Of a DNA stretch of 15,555 nt, positions 1 to 7,790 are shown in pieces. Source of the DNA: JANWJE01 sp044326545 (lineage in GTDB: Bacteria; Chlamydiota; Chlamydiia; Chlamydiales; Parachlamydiaceae); contig JBIRBM010000038.1 of NCBI GenBank assembly GCA_044326545.1, positions 1-15,555 on the forward strand. The letters run 5' to 3'. A program made the translations under genes and the position numbers. Below the pieces are notes generated by a model. That model saw only the letters and a list, made by a program, of their open reading frames with translations. It made no database searches and was not told where the DNA came from. Positions within the stretch are counted from its first letter, which is position 1. Each line of letters opens with the position of its first letter.

Positions 1-72
1 AGGTTCTCTTTTTGCCAGTTGGAAAAAATCCGTGTCCGCCAGTTGATCTATTTCTTTTTGAAATGCGTTCAT
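1..72 (-). CDS. Possible N-terminal fragment of a gene running off the left edge
   Basis: On the minus strand an ATG at 72 opens a frame of 24 codons without a stop that reaches the edge of the window. The peptide starts MNAFQKEIDQLADTDFF and looks like an amphipathic, charged start of a cytoplasmic protein. There is no convincing Shine-Dalgarno sequence upstream, and 24 codons is too short to recognise a family. It is listed because it lies in the same direction as the next four genes and stays open to the edge. It could equally be chance. Confidence 0.25.
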   Translation of the reverse strand, partial: MNAFQKEIDQLADTDFFQLAKREP

Positions 73-449
73 TTTACACTGCGCCTGTATTGATTAACCG
101 GAGGATTATGCACTAAAAGTTATTTTTGATAAATGGTATAAAACTATTTTAATCGCTCTCTTGAATGAGTAGATCTCTTTATTTCTTGTTTCTTGGCAAT
201 GGGACAAGAAGCTCTTCTAAAACTGAAATTTGCTTTAAGATGAAGTGTTAGAACAGCTCCTAACAGCTATTTAACTCACCTTACGCAAAATCTGGTTAGG
301 GATTTTTGATATAGCCTATGCAGATTTTAGAAAAGGTGTCGAAGTCAATAGCGTAAGCTATTATGAGGCAGTCTTTCTAAAAGATGCTTAGAATAGGTCA
401 AAATAGCCCTAATGAGATTTTGCGTAAGGTGAGTATTTAAACATCTTTT
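73..449. other. Intergenic spacer with a foldback element
   Basis: I see no convincing gene here. The right half is occupied by the 161-bp foldback at 274-434. A small 6-bp stem (TGTTAG at 246-251 with CTAACA at 260-265) sits just before it. A strong Shine-Dalgarno-like GGAGG near 102 precedes an ATG, but the frame stops after two codons, so it is probably not a gene. No RNA gene was recognised. Confidence 0.6.
274..434. repeat. 161-bp foldback (MITE-like) element
   Basis: The outermost 20 bp (274-293) are perfectly repeated, inverted, at 415-434. The complementarity continues inward: 294-301 against 407-414 matches 6 of 8. About 17 of 22 positions match between roughly 312-333 and 374-396. 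The apex is a small perfect hairpin, AATAGC-GTAA-GCTATT, at 347-362. The whole segment can therefore fold as one long imperfect hairpin. It ends 15 bp from the stop codon of the autotransporter, so it could also act in 3' end formation of that transcript. It has no coding capacity. A non-autonomous miniature transposable element is the likeliest reading; a structured RNA is the alternative. Confidence 0.65.
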
Positions 450-3400
450 TTACCACTCTACACTCACGCCAATATTTGCATCATAAGCACTCCAGCGCTT
501 CCATTTTTCTCCTGCAATCTCAACAAAGCATCTGATGTTATCGCAGAGATTCGTGGAAAAACTCAGAGCACCTCGCAACGCATCATGACCAAACGCGACA
601 CTTTTAACATTAAAGCCATGGCCAAATTCAATAAATTTCATCCTATTTTCGAAATAGCCATCGTGATAACGGTGTTGCCAAGCCATATCTGCTTGAAGTG
701 TGAAGCAATTTAATGTTGAAGTAAAATGAGCACCAAGATAGCTATCAAACGTATGGGTTGTCTGGCTTTCCAACTCAAGATTCAAAGAACCCGCTTTTTT
801 TTCCTTCATTTTATTTTGACGATACACTCCACATTCCAAACCAATAAACGGTTGAAACAGAAGATTGCACCAGCAAACATCAACTCCCGTTTCAATGTAT
901 AACAATCCTTGCGTGATTCTCGCAGACCCCTTTGCTTTTCGATGAATCGTTTGAAAATCGATCCTTCTCTCAATCGCCCCCCAGCTTTGCCCGCCCATCG
1001 CATTGGCAAATCCATAGAACGCTCCTTGATGATAAGCACCAAAGAGAGCCATTTCCCCTGTATTCCAATGCGTATGCCCGTCGGAATGTTTTGGGAAATC
1101 AATGTCGCTGTATGCATACTGACCGGCAGCTCCTACAATCAGTGTATCAGACAAAGAACTAAGCACTCCGACGTTACAATCTACATTGACAGCACTCAAT
1201 CCATGACGTTTTCCCTGATGGCCGGCAAAGCACTGCCCTTTTTCTAATTGACACCATGTTTGTATCGGATCGCATCGATCTGAACAGGCACAAGGGTTAA
1301 GCGTCGCTCTCATTGCATCAAAGATTGTTGAATTCAACCGCTCATCATGATACCTTGCCAATTGGTTTAAATAGGGGTATTGCTCTCCTGAAAAAGCATC
1401 AAGCGTATCGCAAACATCATGAACGGGTGAATTCACCAACACACTTAAGACATTTTGAAGATCAGAAGAAGGATCTGTGATATGATCAATTTGTGTTGCG
1501 ACATGCCGTTCATTTTTTGAACACGCAACACCAGAAAGATTGGGTTTGAAGGAGATGTAAGCATGATGACGATGATAGTCCACCCTTTCTTTAATCAGAG
1601 GATTGTCTACAACAACGTGGCTAAAAGCACCCTTGATCAGTCCATCAGCATGAAGGAGATGATATTTTTTAAATACCTCATACCCGTCTTTTGCCATCAC
1701 TTTAAGGGTTCCATCTAAAACGGCCGCCCCTTTAGCTGCAATCACGTCGCTCTGGCCTGCTCGATTGATCCGCTCTACCCATCTTCCACTCGCGGTTTGT
1801 ACATAGTCACCGTTAACAGTCAGGACAACTCCAGGATGTTTTTTCCCAAATTTTAATAATCCACCATTGGTGATACGGCCTACACTCTGGTTAAAACCTC
1901 CCAAATCAAATCCTCCATCCCTATTGACAATAAGAGGCGATAGAGGACTAAAGACATTGATTGCGCCCCCCTTCAAGAGGCCATGATCAATGGTCGTTGT
2001 TCCTTCATAGAGATTATTTGCGGTAAAAATTGTCGTTCCGGTCCCTTGATGCAATACGTTGAGCCTCCCAAAAAGCCTAGGAGAAAAGAGGTAGGATGTC
2101 GCATTGTGATCAAACATCACATTTGCCTCTACCGGTGCATCGTCAGAATAAGAAAACGTTGAAAGTCCGTTTGCCCTCTTTAACGAGGATTGTAAGCTCT
2201 TGATCAACAGCTGCTCGGCCACCATCAACTCTGCGTTGTTAGAAGGCAATGTGATCCCCCCCACAACGATGGGAGTCTTAAGATAACCGGGAGCGCCTCC
2301 CTTCCCGATGATTAATGTCCCCTCTGCACCCTGACGTGGAGCAATCACAATCCCTGATTGTGCATTGATGCTCCCCTCATTAGCAACAGTTAACGTATTG
2401 CCCCGATTTGTTGCAGGACAATCAATGGAACATACAGGCGTTAACTGATTGGAAATCGACACACTATCCGCGATAAGTGTTGATCCCTCCCCTTCCACAA
2501 GGACCTGATTATGATCCGCACCGGAAAAATAGCCGATAGCTAATTCAGCTCCTGCCCAAACTTTTCCTCCCTTAAGAATGTCTAATTCATTATAAGATCC
2601 AAAAGATCCAACGCGGATATGTTCAATCGTGTTCCATACTGTGTTTTTACCCGTCACTGTCACACGATTGAAATTCGATGCTGTGTTTGCTCCTATTCGA
2701 GAGCTGCCATTCACATTAACAGAGGCTCCATCCGAGATCATCAAAGAATTAAAACTGCCGTTTTGATCGCTAATCGGGGTATCATCAGACCTTTCCCCTC
2801 CGATATAAAACGTGTTTTCCCCTGTTATATTAAAAGAAGTGCCCCCTCCGGTCACAGTCATCAAATTACGATTCGACTGTCCTTCAGCCCCATAACCCAC
2901 CCACATATCACCTGAAATTAGGTTAACTGTTGCGCCGTTCTGGACTGTCAACACATTTTCATTCCCTGACACCCCTAATTGAAAATCTCCGCTTGCATCC
3001 CAAACAGTCAAAGAGTCAGAGACCCACACCCGATTGCTATTTGATGTAAAAGCTCCACCTATGAACGTGCCTTGATTTGAAACACGCCCTCCTCCTGTTA
3101 TCGATAACACATTCTCACTTCCTTCACTTCCAATCACAAGAGGTTGGTTCATGACATTCAACACAGCTAGGTCGGCAACTGATAGGGAGTTATTGTCTGC
3201 CTCAACTCCAACGAGGACCGCATCAGCTGTCAATGTTGATCCCTCTCCCTTGACAAGAACGGTGTTATCATTGGCCCCTAAAAAATGTCCAATGGACAGT
3301 TTAGTCCCAACAACAACTTCTCCCCCCTCTACAATATTCAACGCATTATGAGAGCCAAAAGAGCCGACACGGACAGTTCCACTACTTGTCCACAAAGCAT

Positions 3401-4772
3401 TTTCACCAGTCACTGTGACTGTATTGAAATTCGATTGCGTATTGCCCCCTATCCGGCCATTTTTATTGACATGGACAGCAGCTCCATCTGAGATAACCAA
3501 AGAATTAAAACTGCCATTTTGGTCGTTCACAGCAGTCCCATCGGATCGAGCTCCCCCAACATAGAGTGTTTTTCCACTTCCGATGTTAAAAGAAGTTCCG
3601 GCACCAGTGACCGTCATCACATTACCGTTTGAGTCATTGCCCGCTCCATAACCCACGACGACATCACCTGAACTAATATTGACCGTTGCTTGATTTCTCA
3701 CTGTCAGGGTATTTTCGCTTCCTGATGAACCCAATTGAAAACTTCCGATTCCATTCCAAACCGTCAACGGATCAGAAACCCATACACGATTGTTATTTGA
3801 TGTCGATGCTTCCCCTATTGAAGTGGCGTGATTGGAGAGTTGTGCTCCCTCTGTGATCGACAACGCATTATGATCGCCCCCAAGGCCCACAACAAGTGAA
3901 TTGTTAATGGTCAAAGAGGAGTCCGCTCCATTCACTAACACACTATTTTCTGCATCTTCGGCATACAATCCAATTCTCACGCTATCATTAGAGGTGACTT
4001 TTCCCCCGGCAACAATCTTTAATGCGTTCCCACTGCTATAGCTGCCAATATCGAGCCCTCCGGTGTTGTGATTCCACTCTCCCGTCACAATTGCTGTGTT
4101 ATTTGCGGTTCCCGGCCCAACACCAATCACGGACGAATAATCGTTTAAAACACCTTTGACGACCAATACTGCATCACTGTTATTATTGCCGACCCAGACT
4201 GTTGCACCGCTTCCTGACCCCGTTGTTGTTTGTCCCCCCGGTGCTATCACAAGAGTTCCTTCGTCAACAACAACGGTTTGTTGAAACTGATTCATTCCAC
4301 TTAAACTTAGCTTTCCAGCCCCTGTTTTGAAAATAGACTGATTCGCAATCCCTGTGAGATTTGACGATATGGTGGCAGCAACACCGACATTGGTAAAGAG
4401 ATGGACAAACGTGTCATTGAGCTGCAAACCATCAGACGCTCCGTTGGGGACAACCGAGTAGCCATCCACATCAAAATGAAGATCGACAATATTGATGGGA
4501 CTCCCTTGATTGAGAGTCACAACCCCAGGAGTCCCCGTGAAAAATCCAGGTTCAGTTCCCAGCCATGCAGCATGGGTGCCGCCACCAAATAGAGTCCAGT
4601 TTGTCGTGCTTGTATTCCAATTTCCCGATCCCCCTGCGGGAGGATTCGAGCCGCTTGTCGTTGAACCATCCCAATATTGATCTGCAAACAATGGCAAACA
4701 GAAAGCAGTGATTGAAGCTAAAGTTAACATCAGTGAAAGGGGAAAAATTGAATGAAATGTGAATTTAATCAT
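450..4772 (-). CDS. Large autotransporter (type V secretion) with beta-helical repeat passenger
   Basis: This encodes 1440 residues starting from the ATG at 4772. That start is preferred because it places a typical signal peptide at the N-terminus (MIKFTFHSIFPLSLM..., ending about LFA/DQYWDG) and has a GGGA motif about 11 nt upstream; the frame stays open to an ATG at 4847, which would add 25 unsuitable residues. The passenger opens with YWDG...GNWN, common in autotransporter passengers. It continues as Gly/Asn/Ser/Val-rich beta-helical repeats, including a 252-residue tandem duplication (about 293-775) and a weaker partial copy (215-292). A passenger-associated repeat (about residues 905-970) and a segment of the GDYVQTASGRW..AGQSDVI type (985-1055) precede a cysteine-rich linker (1161-1181). 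The last about 250 residues alternate polar and apolar and end in VSVEW, as expected of an autotransporter beta-barrel with a terminal aromatic. The protein is likely exported by Sec and displayed on the surface; adhesion or host interaction is inferred. The many cysteines fit a disulfide-linked chlamydial outer membrane. I could not assign it to the Chlamydia Pmp family: I did not notice repeated GGAI or FxxN motifs. Confidence 0.85.
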   Translation of the reverse strand: MIKFTFHSIFPLSLMLTLASITAFCLPLFADQYWDGSTTSGSNPPAGGSGNWNTSTTNWTLFGGGTHAAWLGTEPGFFTGTPGVVTLNQGSPINIVDLHFDVDGYSVVPNGASDGLQLNDTFVHLFTNVGVAATISSNLTGIANQSIFKTGAGKLSLSGMNQFQQTVVVDEGTLVIAPGGQTTTGSGSGATVWVGNNNSDAVLVVKGVLNDYSSVIGVGPGTANNTAIVTGEWNHNTGGLDIGSYSSGNALKIVAGGKVTSNDSVRIGLYAEDAENSVLVNGADSSLTINNSLVVGLGGDHNALSITEGAQLSNHATSIGEASTSNNNRVWVSDPLTVWNGIGSFQLGSSGSENTLTVRNQATVNISSGDVVVGYGAGNDSNGNVMTVTGAGTSFNIGSGKTLYVGGARSDGTAVNDQNGSFNSLVISDGAAVHVNKNGRIGGNTQSNFNTVTVTGENALWTSSGTVRVGSFGSHNALNIVEGGEVVVGTKLSIGHFLGANDNTVLVKGEGSTLTADAVLVGVEADNNSLSVADLAVLNVMNQPLVIGSEGSENVLSITGGGRVSNQGTFIGGAFTSNSNRVWVSDSLTVWDASGDFQLGVSGNENVLTVQNGATVNLISGDMWVGYGAEGQSNRNLMTVTGGGTSFNITGENTFYIGGERSDDTPISDQNGSFNSLMISDGASVNVNGSSRIGANTASNFNRVTVTGKNTVWNTIEHIRVGSFGSYNELDILKGGKVWAGAELAIGYFSGADHNQVLVEGEGSTLIADSVSISNQLTPVCSIDCPATNRGNTLTVANEGSINAQSGIVIAPRQGAEGTLIIGKGGAPGYLKTPIVVGGITLPSNNAELMVAEQLLIKSLQSSLKRANGLSTFSYSDDAPVEANVMFDHNATSYLFSPRLFGRLNVLHQGTGTTIFTANNLYEGTTTIDHGLLKGGAINVFSPLSPLIVNRDGGFDLGGFNQSVGRITNGGLLKFGKKHPGVVLTVNGDYVQTASGRWVERINRAGQSDVIAAKGAAVLDGTLKVMAKDGYEVFKKYHLLHADGLIKGAFSHVVVDNPLIKERVDYHRHHAYISFKPNLSGVACSKNERHVATQIDHITDPSSDLQNVLSVLVNSPVHDVCDTLDAFSGEQYPYLNQLARYHDERLNSTIFDAMRATLNPCACSDRCDPIQTWCQLEKGQCFAGHQGKRHGLSAVNVDCNVGVLSSLSDTLIVGAAGQYAYSDIDFPKHSDGHTHWNTGEMALFGAYHQGAFYGFANAMGGQSWGAIERRIDFQTIHRKAKGSARITQGLLYIETGVDVCWCNLLFQPFIGLECGVYRQNKMKEKKAGSLNLELESQTTHTFDSYLGAHFTSTLNCFTLQADMAWQHRYHDGYFENRMKFIEFGHGFNVKSVAFGHDALRGALSFSTNLCDNIRCFVEIAGEKWKRWSAYDANIGVSVEW
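2451..3140 (-). repeat. Tandem repeat copy 2 in the autotransporter passenger
   Basis: Residues 545-774, the second copy of the 252-residue unit, shortened at its C-terminal end (about 230 residues still match). The period is 756 bp wherever I checked (3787 to 3031; 3482 to 2726), so no codons were gained or lost between these landmarks since duplication. Confidence 0.8.
3141..3896 (-). repeat. Tandem repeat copy 1 (756 bp) in the autotransporter passenger
   Basis: Residues 293-544 of the 1440-residue protein. Landmarks NRVWVSD, DQNGSFNSL, VRVGSFGS and VKGEGSTL each recur exactly 252 residues later. At DNA level, CGATTG.TATTTGATGT at 3787 and CAAAGAATTAAAACTGCC near 3498 recur 756 bp away with only scattered differences. 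Confidence 0.85.
3897..4130 (-). repeat. Degenerate partial third copy of the passenger repeat
   Basis: Residues 215-292 follow the same pattern as the second part of the 252-residue unit: IG...NN..VTGE...LDIGSYSSGNALKIV.GG...RIG against IGGN..NFN.VTVTGE...RVGSFGSHNALNIVEGG...SIG. The match is clear in pattern but weak in identity, suggesting an older duplication. Confidence 0.5.
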
Positions 4773-4784
4773 TGTCGCGCATTC

Positions 4785-4796
4785 CCATTTAAATGG
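4785..4796. promoter_or_regulatory. Perfect 12-bp palindrome beside the autotransporter ribosome binding site
   Basis: CCATTTAAATGG is a perfect palindrome. On the minus strand its last two G residues merge with the GGGA that probably serves as the Shine-Dalgarno sequence for the ATG at 4772. It could be an operator or chance; no second copy was seen in the window. Confidence 0.3.
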
Positions 4797-4798
4797 AT

Positions 4799-4866
4799 AA
4801 AAAATTGAGCGTCTATCACAATCAATCAAGTGGCCATCCACTGACATTCATCATAGACGCATTCAA
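4799..4866 (-). terminator. Stem-loop plus T6: sodC terminator or attenuator of the autotransporter
   Basis: Read on the minus strand, an 8-bp perfect stem (GCGTCTAT, with its partner ATAGACGC; plus positions 4809-4816 and 4853-4860) extends by TTGA/TCAA after a two-base bulge. It is followed directly by six T residues (4804 down to 4799). An inner hairpin (AGTGG/CCACT, 4829-4833 and 4838-4842) caps it. The T run ends only about 26 nt before the autotransporter ATG, leaving almost no room for a separate promoter. Confidence 0.55.
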
Positions 4867-4913
4867 GCTCAAAGTGCGCATGCAGGGTGCGCCAAACCCC
4901 TCGGGCTTGAATG
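4860..4913 (-). promoter_or_regulatory. Competing upstream hairpin (possible antiterminator)
   Basis: A perfect 9-bp inverted repeat, CATTCAAGC at 4860-4868 and GCTTGAATG at 4905-4913, lies right after the sodC stop codon. Its promoter-distal arm overlaps the proximal arm of the terminator stem (4853-4866), so the two structures exclude one another in RNA. This is the geometry of an attenuator. Which factor, if any, switches it is unknown. Confidence 0.4.
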
Positions 4914-4920
4914 AGTCGAT

Positions 4921-5559
4921 TTATTTCTTAACCGCCTTGATTTTCGCACACGCAATTCTTGCGCCGGAATTTCCTGTTGGCTGCGTCACAAAATCATCGG
5001 GGTCTGCGTGGATAATGATTGATCGCTCTAAAATCGAGTTAGGCCCTTCGAAAGAAATCAAAGTGTCGATACGTTCATAATAGGCCCGCCCTTTTTCATC
5101 CGCTTCTAAATTGCCAAAATCTCCAACATGTCTTTCCGGACTATCAGGCCCCCCATGCTTGTGATTTGTCGGGTTGAAGTGACCGCCGGCTTTCATTCCA
5201 TCTGTTCCGCTGCAATCTCCATGCTCATGAACATGAAATCCATGTTTACCGGGTGGCAATCCTTGGACGTCGGCAATGATTTTGATCCCGCTCGATACTT
5301 TTGTAAACGTTACAATACCAGAAACTTGATGATCTTGATAGGGGGTAATTTTTGCAACAGCTTTGCGAATCACCCGTTTTGGGGATTCTAACGTGACCAC
5401 TTGAGCCACATCGGCCGATTTGTCTTGATTTTCATTGCCATGCTTGACTTCAGGCTTTCGATTATCAGTACACGCACAACTTGTGAGTGTCAGAGCGAAT
5501 AGACTGCAAGAGAGAAGGCGACAAAGCAAAGAGTTTGATAACACAAATTTTTTTTTCAT
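4921..5559 (-). CDS. sodC: Cu/Zn superoxide dismutase, lipoprotein
   Basis: A 212-residue protein that dismutates superoxide in the periplasm. The signal peptide ends in a lipobox, LTSC, placing the lipidated cysteine at residue 28 and predicting a membrane-anchored enzyme. The Cu/Zn SOD fold follows with all metal ligands visible: Cu ligands H109 and H111 (HGFHVHEHGD), bridging H127 (GGHFNP), Zn ligands H135, H144 and D147 (HKHGGP, RHVGDFGN) and Cu ligand H184 (IIIHADPDD). The disulfide pair C115-C204 and the active-site arginine R201 (GARIAC) are present, so it should be active. The ATG at 5559 has a good ribosome binding site, AGAGGA at 5566-5571. A palindromic intergenic repeat lies just upstream and the autotransporter just downstream on the same strand, with an attenuator-like structure between. 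Protection of the envelope from host oxidative burst is the inferred role. Confidence 0.93.
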   Translation of the reverse strand: MKKKFVLSNSLLCRLLSCSLFALTLTSCACTDNRKPEVKHGNENQDKSADVAQVVTLESPKRVIRKAVAKITPYQDHQVSGIVTFTKVSSGIKIIADVQGLPPGKHGFHVHEHGDCSGTDGMKAGGHFNPTNHKHGGPDSPERHVGDFGNLEADEKGRAYYERIDTLISFEGPNSILERSIIIHADPDDFVTQPTGNSGARIACAKIKAVKK

Positions 5560-5565
5560 AAGAAT

Positions 5566-5571
5566 TCCTCT
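5566..5571 (-). promoter_or_regulatory. Ribosome binding site of sodC
   Basis: AGAGGA on the minus strand, six bases from the ATG at 5559. It is one of only two clear Shine-Dalgarno sequences in the window (the other precedes the collagen-like gene) and fixes the sodC start. Confidence 0.75.
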
Positions 5572-5585
5572 AAGAGTTGAGTTCT

Positions 5586-5654
5586 AAACTCACCTCAACC
5601 ACCGGGAGCGTGATTTGGGCTGAAGCGAAAGCTCTTTCTGCTTAAGGTGAGTTT
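5586..5654. repeat. Palindromic intergenic repeat upstream of sodC
   Basis: The ends AAACTCACCT (5586-5595) and AGGTGAGTTT (5645-5654) are perfect inverted repeats. The inner part, 5607-5641, shares AGCGTG and TGAAGCGAAA at the same spacing class with 10506-10540 upstream of the collagen-like gene. The end motif ACTCACCT is also that of the foldback at 274-434. It lies 26 bp upstream of the sodC ATG, within the leader or promoter region. Confidence 0.6.
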
Positions 5655-5656
5655 CT

Positions 5657-5677
5657 AAAGATAGCGCCCCTATCTTT
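5657..5677. repeat. Perfect 8-bp hairpin in the ligA-sodC spacer
   Basis: AAAGATAG (5657-5664) pairs with CTATCTTT (5670-5677) around the loop CGCCC. It could contribute to ending the ligA transcript on the minus strand, but no solid T run follows, so terminator function is unproven. It directly abuts the palindromic repeat 5586-5654. Confidence 0.4.
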
Positions 5678-5767
5678 GTCATTCTTTTGATTTTATCGCA
5701 ACAAAGAATCTCTTAGAACCGATTGAAAATCTTTGATCTGATGATGTGTGTGGATGGCAAAGTCGAA

Positions 5768-7771
5768 TTAAAGGAAACCGATGAACTCCTGTTCATTGAG
5801 AATATTAACCCCTAACTCTTTTGCTTTCTGTAATTTGGAACCCGGATCGGTTCCGGCAAGAAGATAATCGGTTTTTTTGCTCACCGAATTGGTGATCACT
5901 CCTCCACGCTCTTTAATTAATGCCATCGCTGAGGAGCGGGTGAAATGCTCCAATGTTCCTGTCAGAACAAATCGCTTGGAATGAAAAGGATGATCGATAA
6001 ATTCCCTCACCTCGATTGTTTTTGGCTTCAATCCCCAATCAAGTAAAGCGTTGATCTCACAGCGATTGGCCGGATGAGAAAAATAACAGACAACTGCTTG
6101 AGCCACCTTATCCCCAATCCCGTCGATTTGCTTAAGCTCCTCTTCTTGCATCTGGCTAAGTCTTTGAATGGTTCCGGTTTTTGCTGCTAATAACTCAGCT
6201 GTCCCCGTTCCAATGTATTTAATGCCAAGCGCCATAATAAAGCGGGCAAAACTGATCTCTTTAGAGGACTCAATGCTCTGCAATAAATTGTGAACAGATT
6301 TTTCTTTAAAACCAGACAGTTGAAAAACCTGCTCTTTTGTTAACCGATAGATGTCGGAAGAACAGGTGATCAACCCTTTTTGAAACAGTTGCCTCACCAC
6401 TTTTTCTCCCATATGTTCAATGTCCATTGCCTCTTTTCCTGCAAAATAGATCAATCTTTTAATGTGCTGCTCGGGGCATTTTTCTTCATTAGGACACCGA
6501 ATCGCCACTTCCCCTAAGATGCGTAGGGCAGGTGTTGCGCAGGAAGGGCAAATCAGGGGCATGCACCATGGCTGGGCCTCAGATGGACGAAGCGAAAAAT
6601 CAACCCCCACAACCTTGGGAATGACATCTCCCCCTTTTTCAATGATCACAGTATCTCCAATTCGGATGTCTTTTCGCTGAACTTCTTCTTCATTATGTAA
6701 AGTCGCCCGAGCAATTCTACTTCCGGCCAGGAACACCGGTTCAAGTTCTGCAACAGGAGTCAACACGCCCGTTCGTCCTACCTGGACCGTAATGTTGAGA
6801 ATCTGCGTTGCGGCTTGCTCAGCTGCAAATTTATAGGCGATCGCCCAGCGAGGATTTTTCCCTGTGTGTCCTAACCGCTTTTGGTCGTTTAAATCATCAA
6901 GTTTTATCACAATCCCATCAATATGATAAGGCAAATCAGGGCGCAATTTTCGAATGGTTTCGGTAAATGCCCAAATCTCTTCAAGGGTGTGGCAAACGGC
7001 TGTGTATTTTAAAGCGGGAAGGCCCCATGATTGGAAATAAAGGGGCACCTGTGATTGTTGTGTGATCCCTCCATTTGATTCCTCTGCAATTGAGTAGAAG
7101 ACGATAGACAATTTTCTTTTTCTAACCTCTGCGGGATCCAGAAGCTTTAAGGAGCCGGCAGCTGCATTGCGAGGATTGGCCCACAGCTGCTGCCCTTCCT
7201 CTGTTTTTTGTTGATTAAGCTTTTGGAAAACAGCGTGTTCCATATAGACTTCCCCCCTCAACTCCATTCTATCGGGCAGATTGTCTCCATATAATTGCAA
7301 AGGCAGGGTTTCAATCGTCCGAATATTGGCCGTGATATCATCCCCTCGCTTACCATCTCCCCGCGTGATCCCTCGGCAAAATATCCCTTTTTCAAAAATT
7401 GCGGAAATGGCAATTCCATCCATTTTTAATTCGGTGGAAAATCTTAAGGGTTTGTTTCCAAGTTCCTTTTTTAAACGTCCGATGAACTCTTCGATTTCTC
7501 CTTTTGTATAGGTATTGGCTAAAGAGAGCATAGGAATTGTGTGAGCCACTGTTTGAAACCCTTCTGTCGGGCTTTCATTGACCCGCTGAGTCGGCGAAGT
7601 GGGGGAAATCCATTCAGGATGCTCTTGCTCTATCCGTTCGAGCCGCTTAAACAGATGATCGTATTCTTCATCAGAAATCTGGGGGGCATGCTCAATGTAA
7701 TAGAAGCGATTGTGGTGCCAAATTAATTGACATAATTGATCGTAAACATCTTTTGTTGTCATTAAAACCAT
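5768..7771 (-). CDS. ligA: NAD+-dependent DNA ligase
   Basis: A 667-residue LigA, close to the usual bacterial length, which seals nicks in replication and repair using NAD+. The N-terminal Ia domain (HHNRFYYIEHAPQISDEEYD, about residues 19-38) binds NMN. The adenylation domain carries the catalytic lysine K116 in ELKMDG, followed by RGDG..GDDIT. An OB fold contains VGRTGVLTPVAELEPV. The zinc finger cysteines are C408, C411, C426 and C432, spaced as in the well-studied enzymes. Helix-hairpin-helix repeats (about 450-585, with QIDGIGDKVAQAV) and a C-terminal BRCT domain (about 596-667, RFVLTGTLEHFTR) complete it. The gene is 52 bp downstream of glgB on the same strand, so read-through is likely. 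The start is not firmly fixed: ATG codons at 7771 and 7762 both lack a clear ribosome binding site. AAGGTGAATT lies 19 nt upstream of the first. Confidence 0.97.
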   Translation of the reverse strand: MVLMTTKDVYDQLCQLIWHHNRFYYIEHAPQISDEEYDHLFKRLERIEQEHPEWISPTSPTQRVNESPTEGFQTVAHTIPMLSLANTYTKGEIEEFIGRLKKELGNKPLRFSTELKMDGIAISAIFEKGIFCRGITRGDGKRGDDITANIRTIETLPLQLYGDNLPDRMELRGEVYMEHAVFQKLNQQKTEEGQQLWANPRNAAAGSLKLLDPAEVRKRKLSIVFYSIAEESNGGITQQSQVPLYFQSWGLPALKYTAVCHTLEEIWAFTETIRKLRPDLPYHIDGIVIKLDDLNDQKRLGHTGKNPRWAIAYKFAAEQAATQILNITVQVGRTGVLTPVAELEPVFLAGSRIARATLHNEEEVQRKDIRIGDTVIIEKGGDVIPKVVGVDFSLRPSEAQPWCMPLICPSCATPALRILGEVAIRCPNEEKCPEQHIKRLIYFAGKEAMDIEHMGEKVVRQLFQKGLITCSSDIYRLTKEQVFQLSGFKEKSVHNLLQSIESSKEISFARFIMALGIKYIGTGTAELLAAKTGTIQRLSQMQEEELKQIDGIGDKVAQAVVCYFSHPANRCEINALLDWGLKPKTIEVREFIDHPFHSKRFVLTGTLEHFTRSSAMALIKERGGVITNSVSKKTDYLLAGTDPGSKLQKAKELGVNILNEQEFIGFL

Positions 7772-7790
7772 CTGTTGATCGTGTTTTTAA

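Noticed and set aside
109..117. GGAGG followed by ATG near the left end
   Set aside because: The frame reads ATG CAC TAA, two codons only; a chance match or a remnant.
274..434. CRISPR-like array suggested by repeated short motifs in spacers
   Set aside because: The repeats are inverted, few and irregularly spaced, with no spacer units and no cas genes.
4773..4847. Extended N-terminus of the autotransporter from the ATG at 4847
   Set aside because: It would put 25 mostly polar residues before a standard signal peptide and overlap the T run of the terminator-like hairpin; the ATG at 4772 is better placed.
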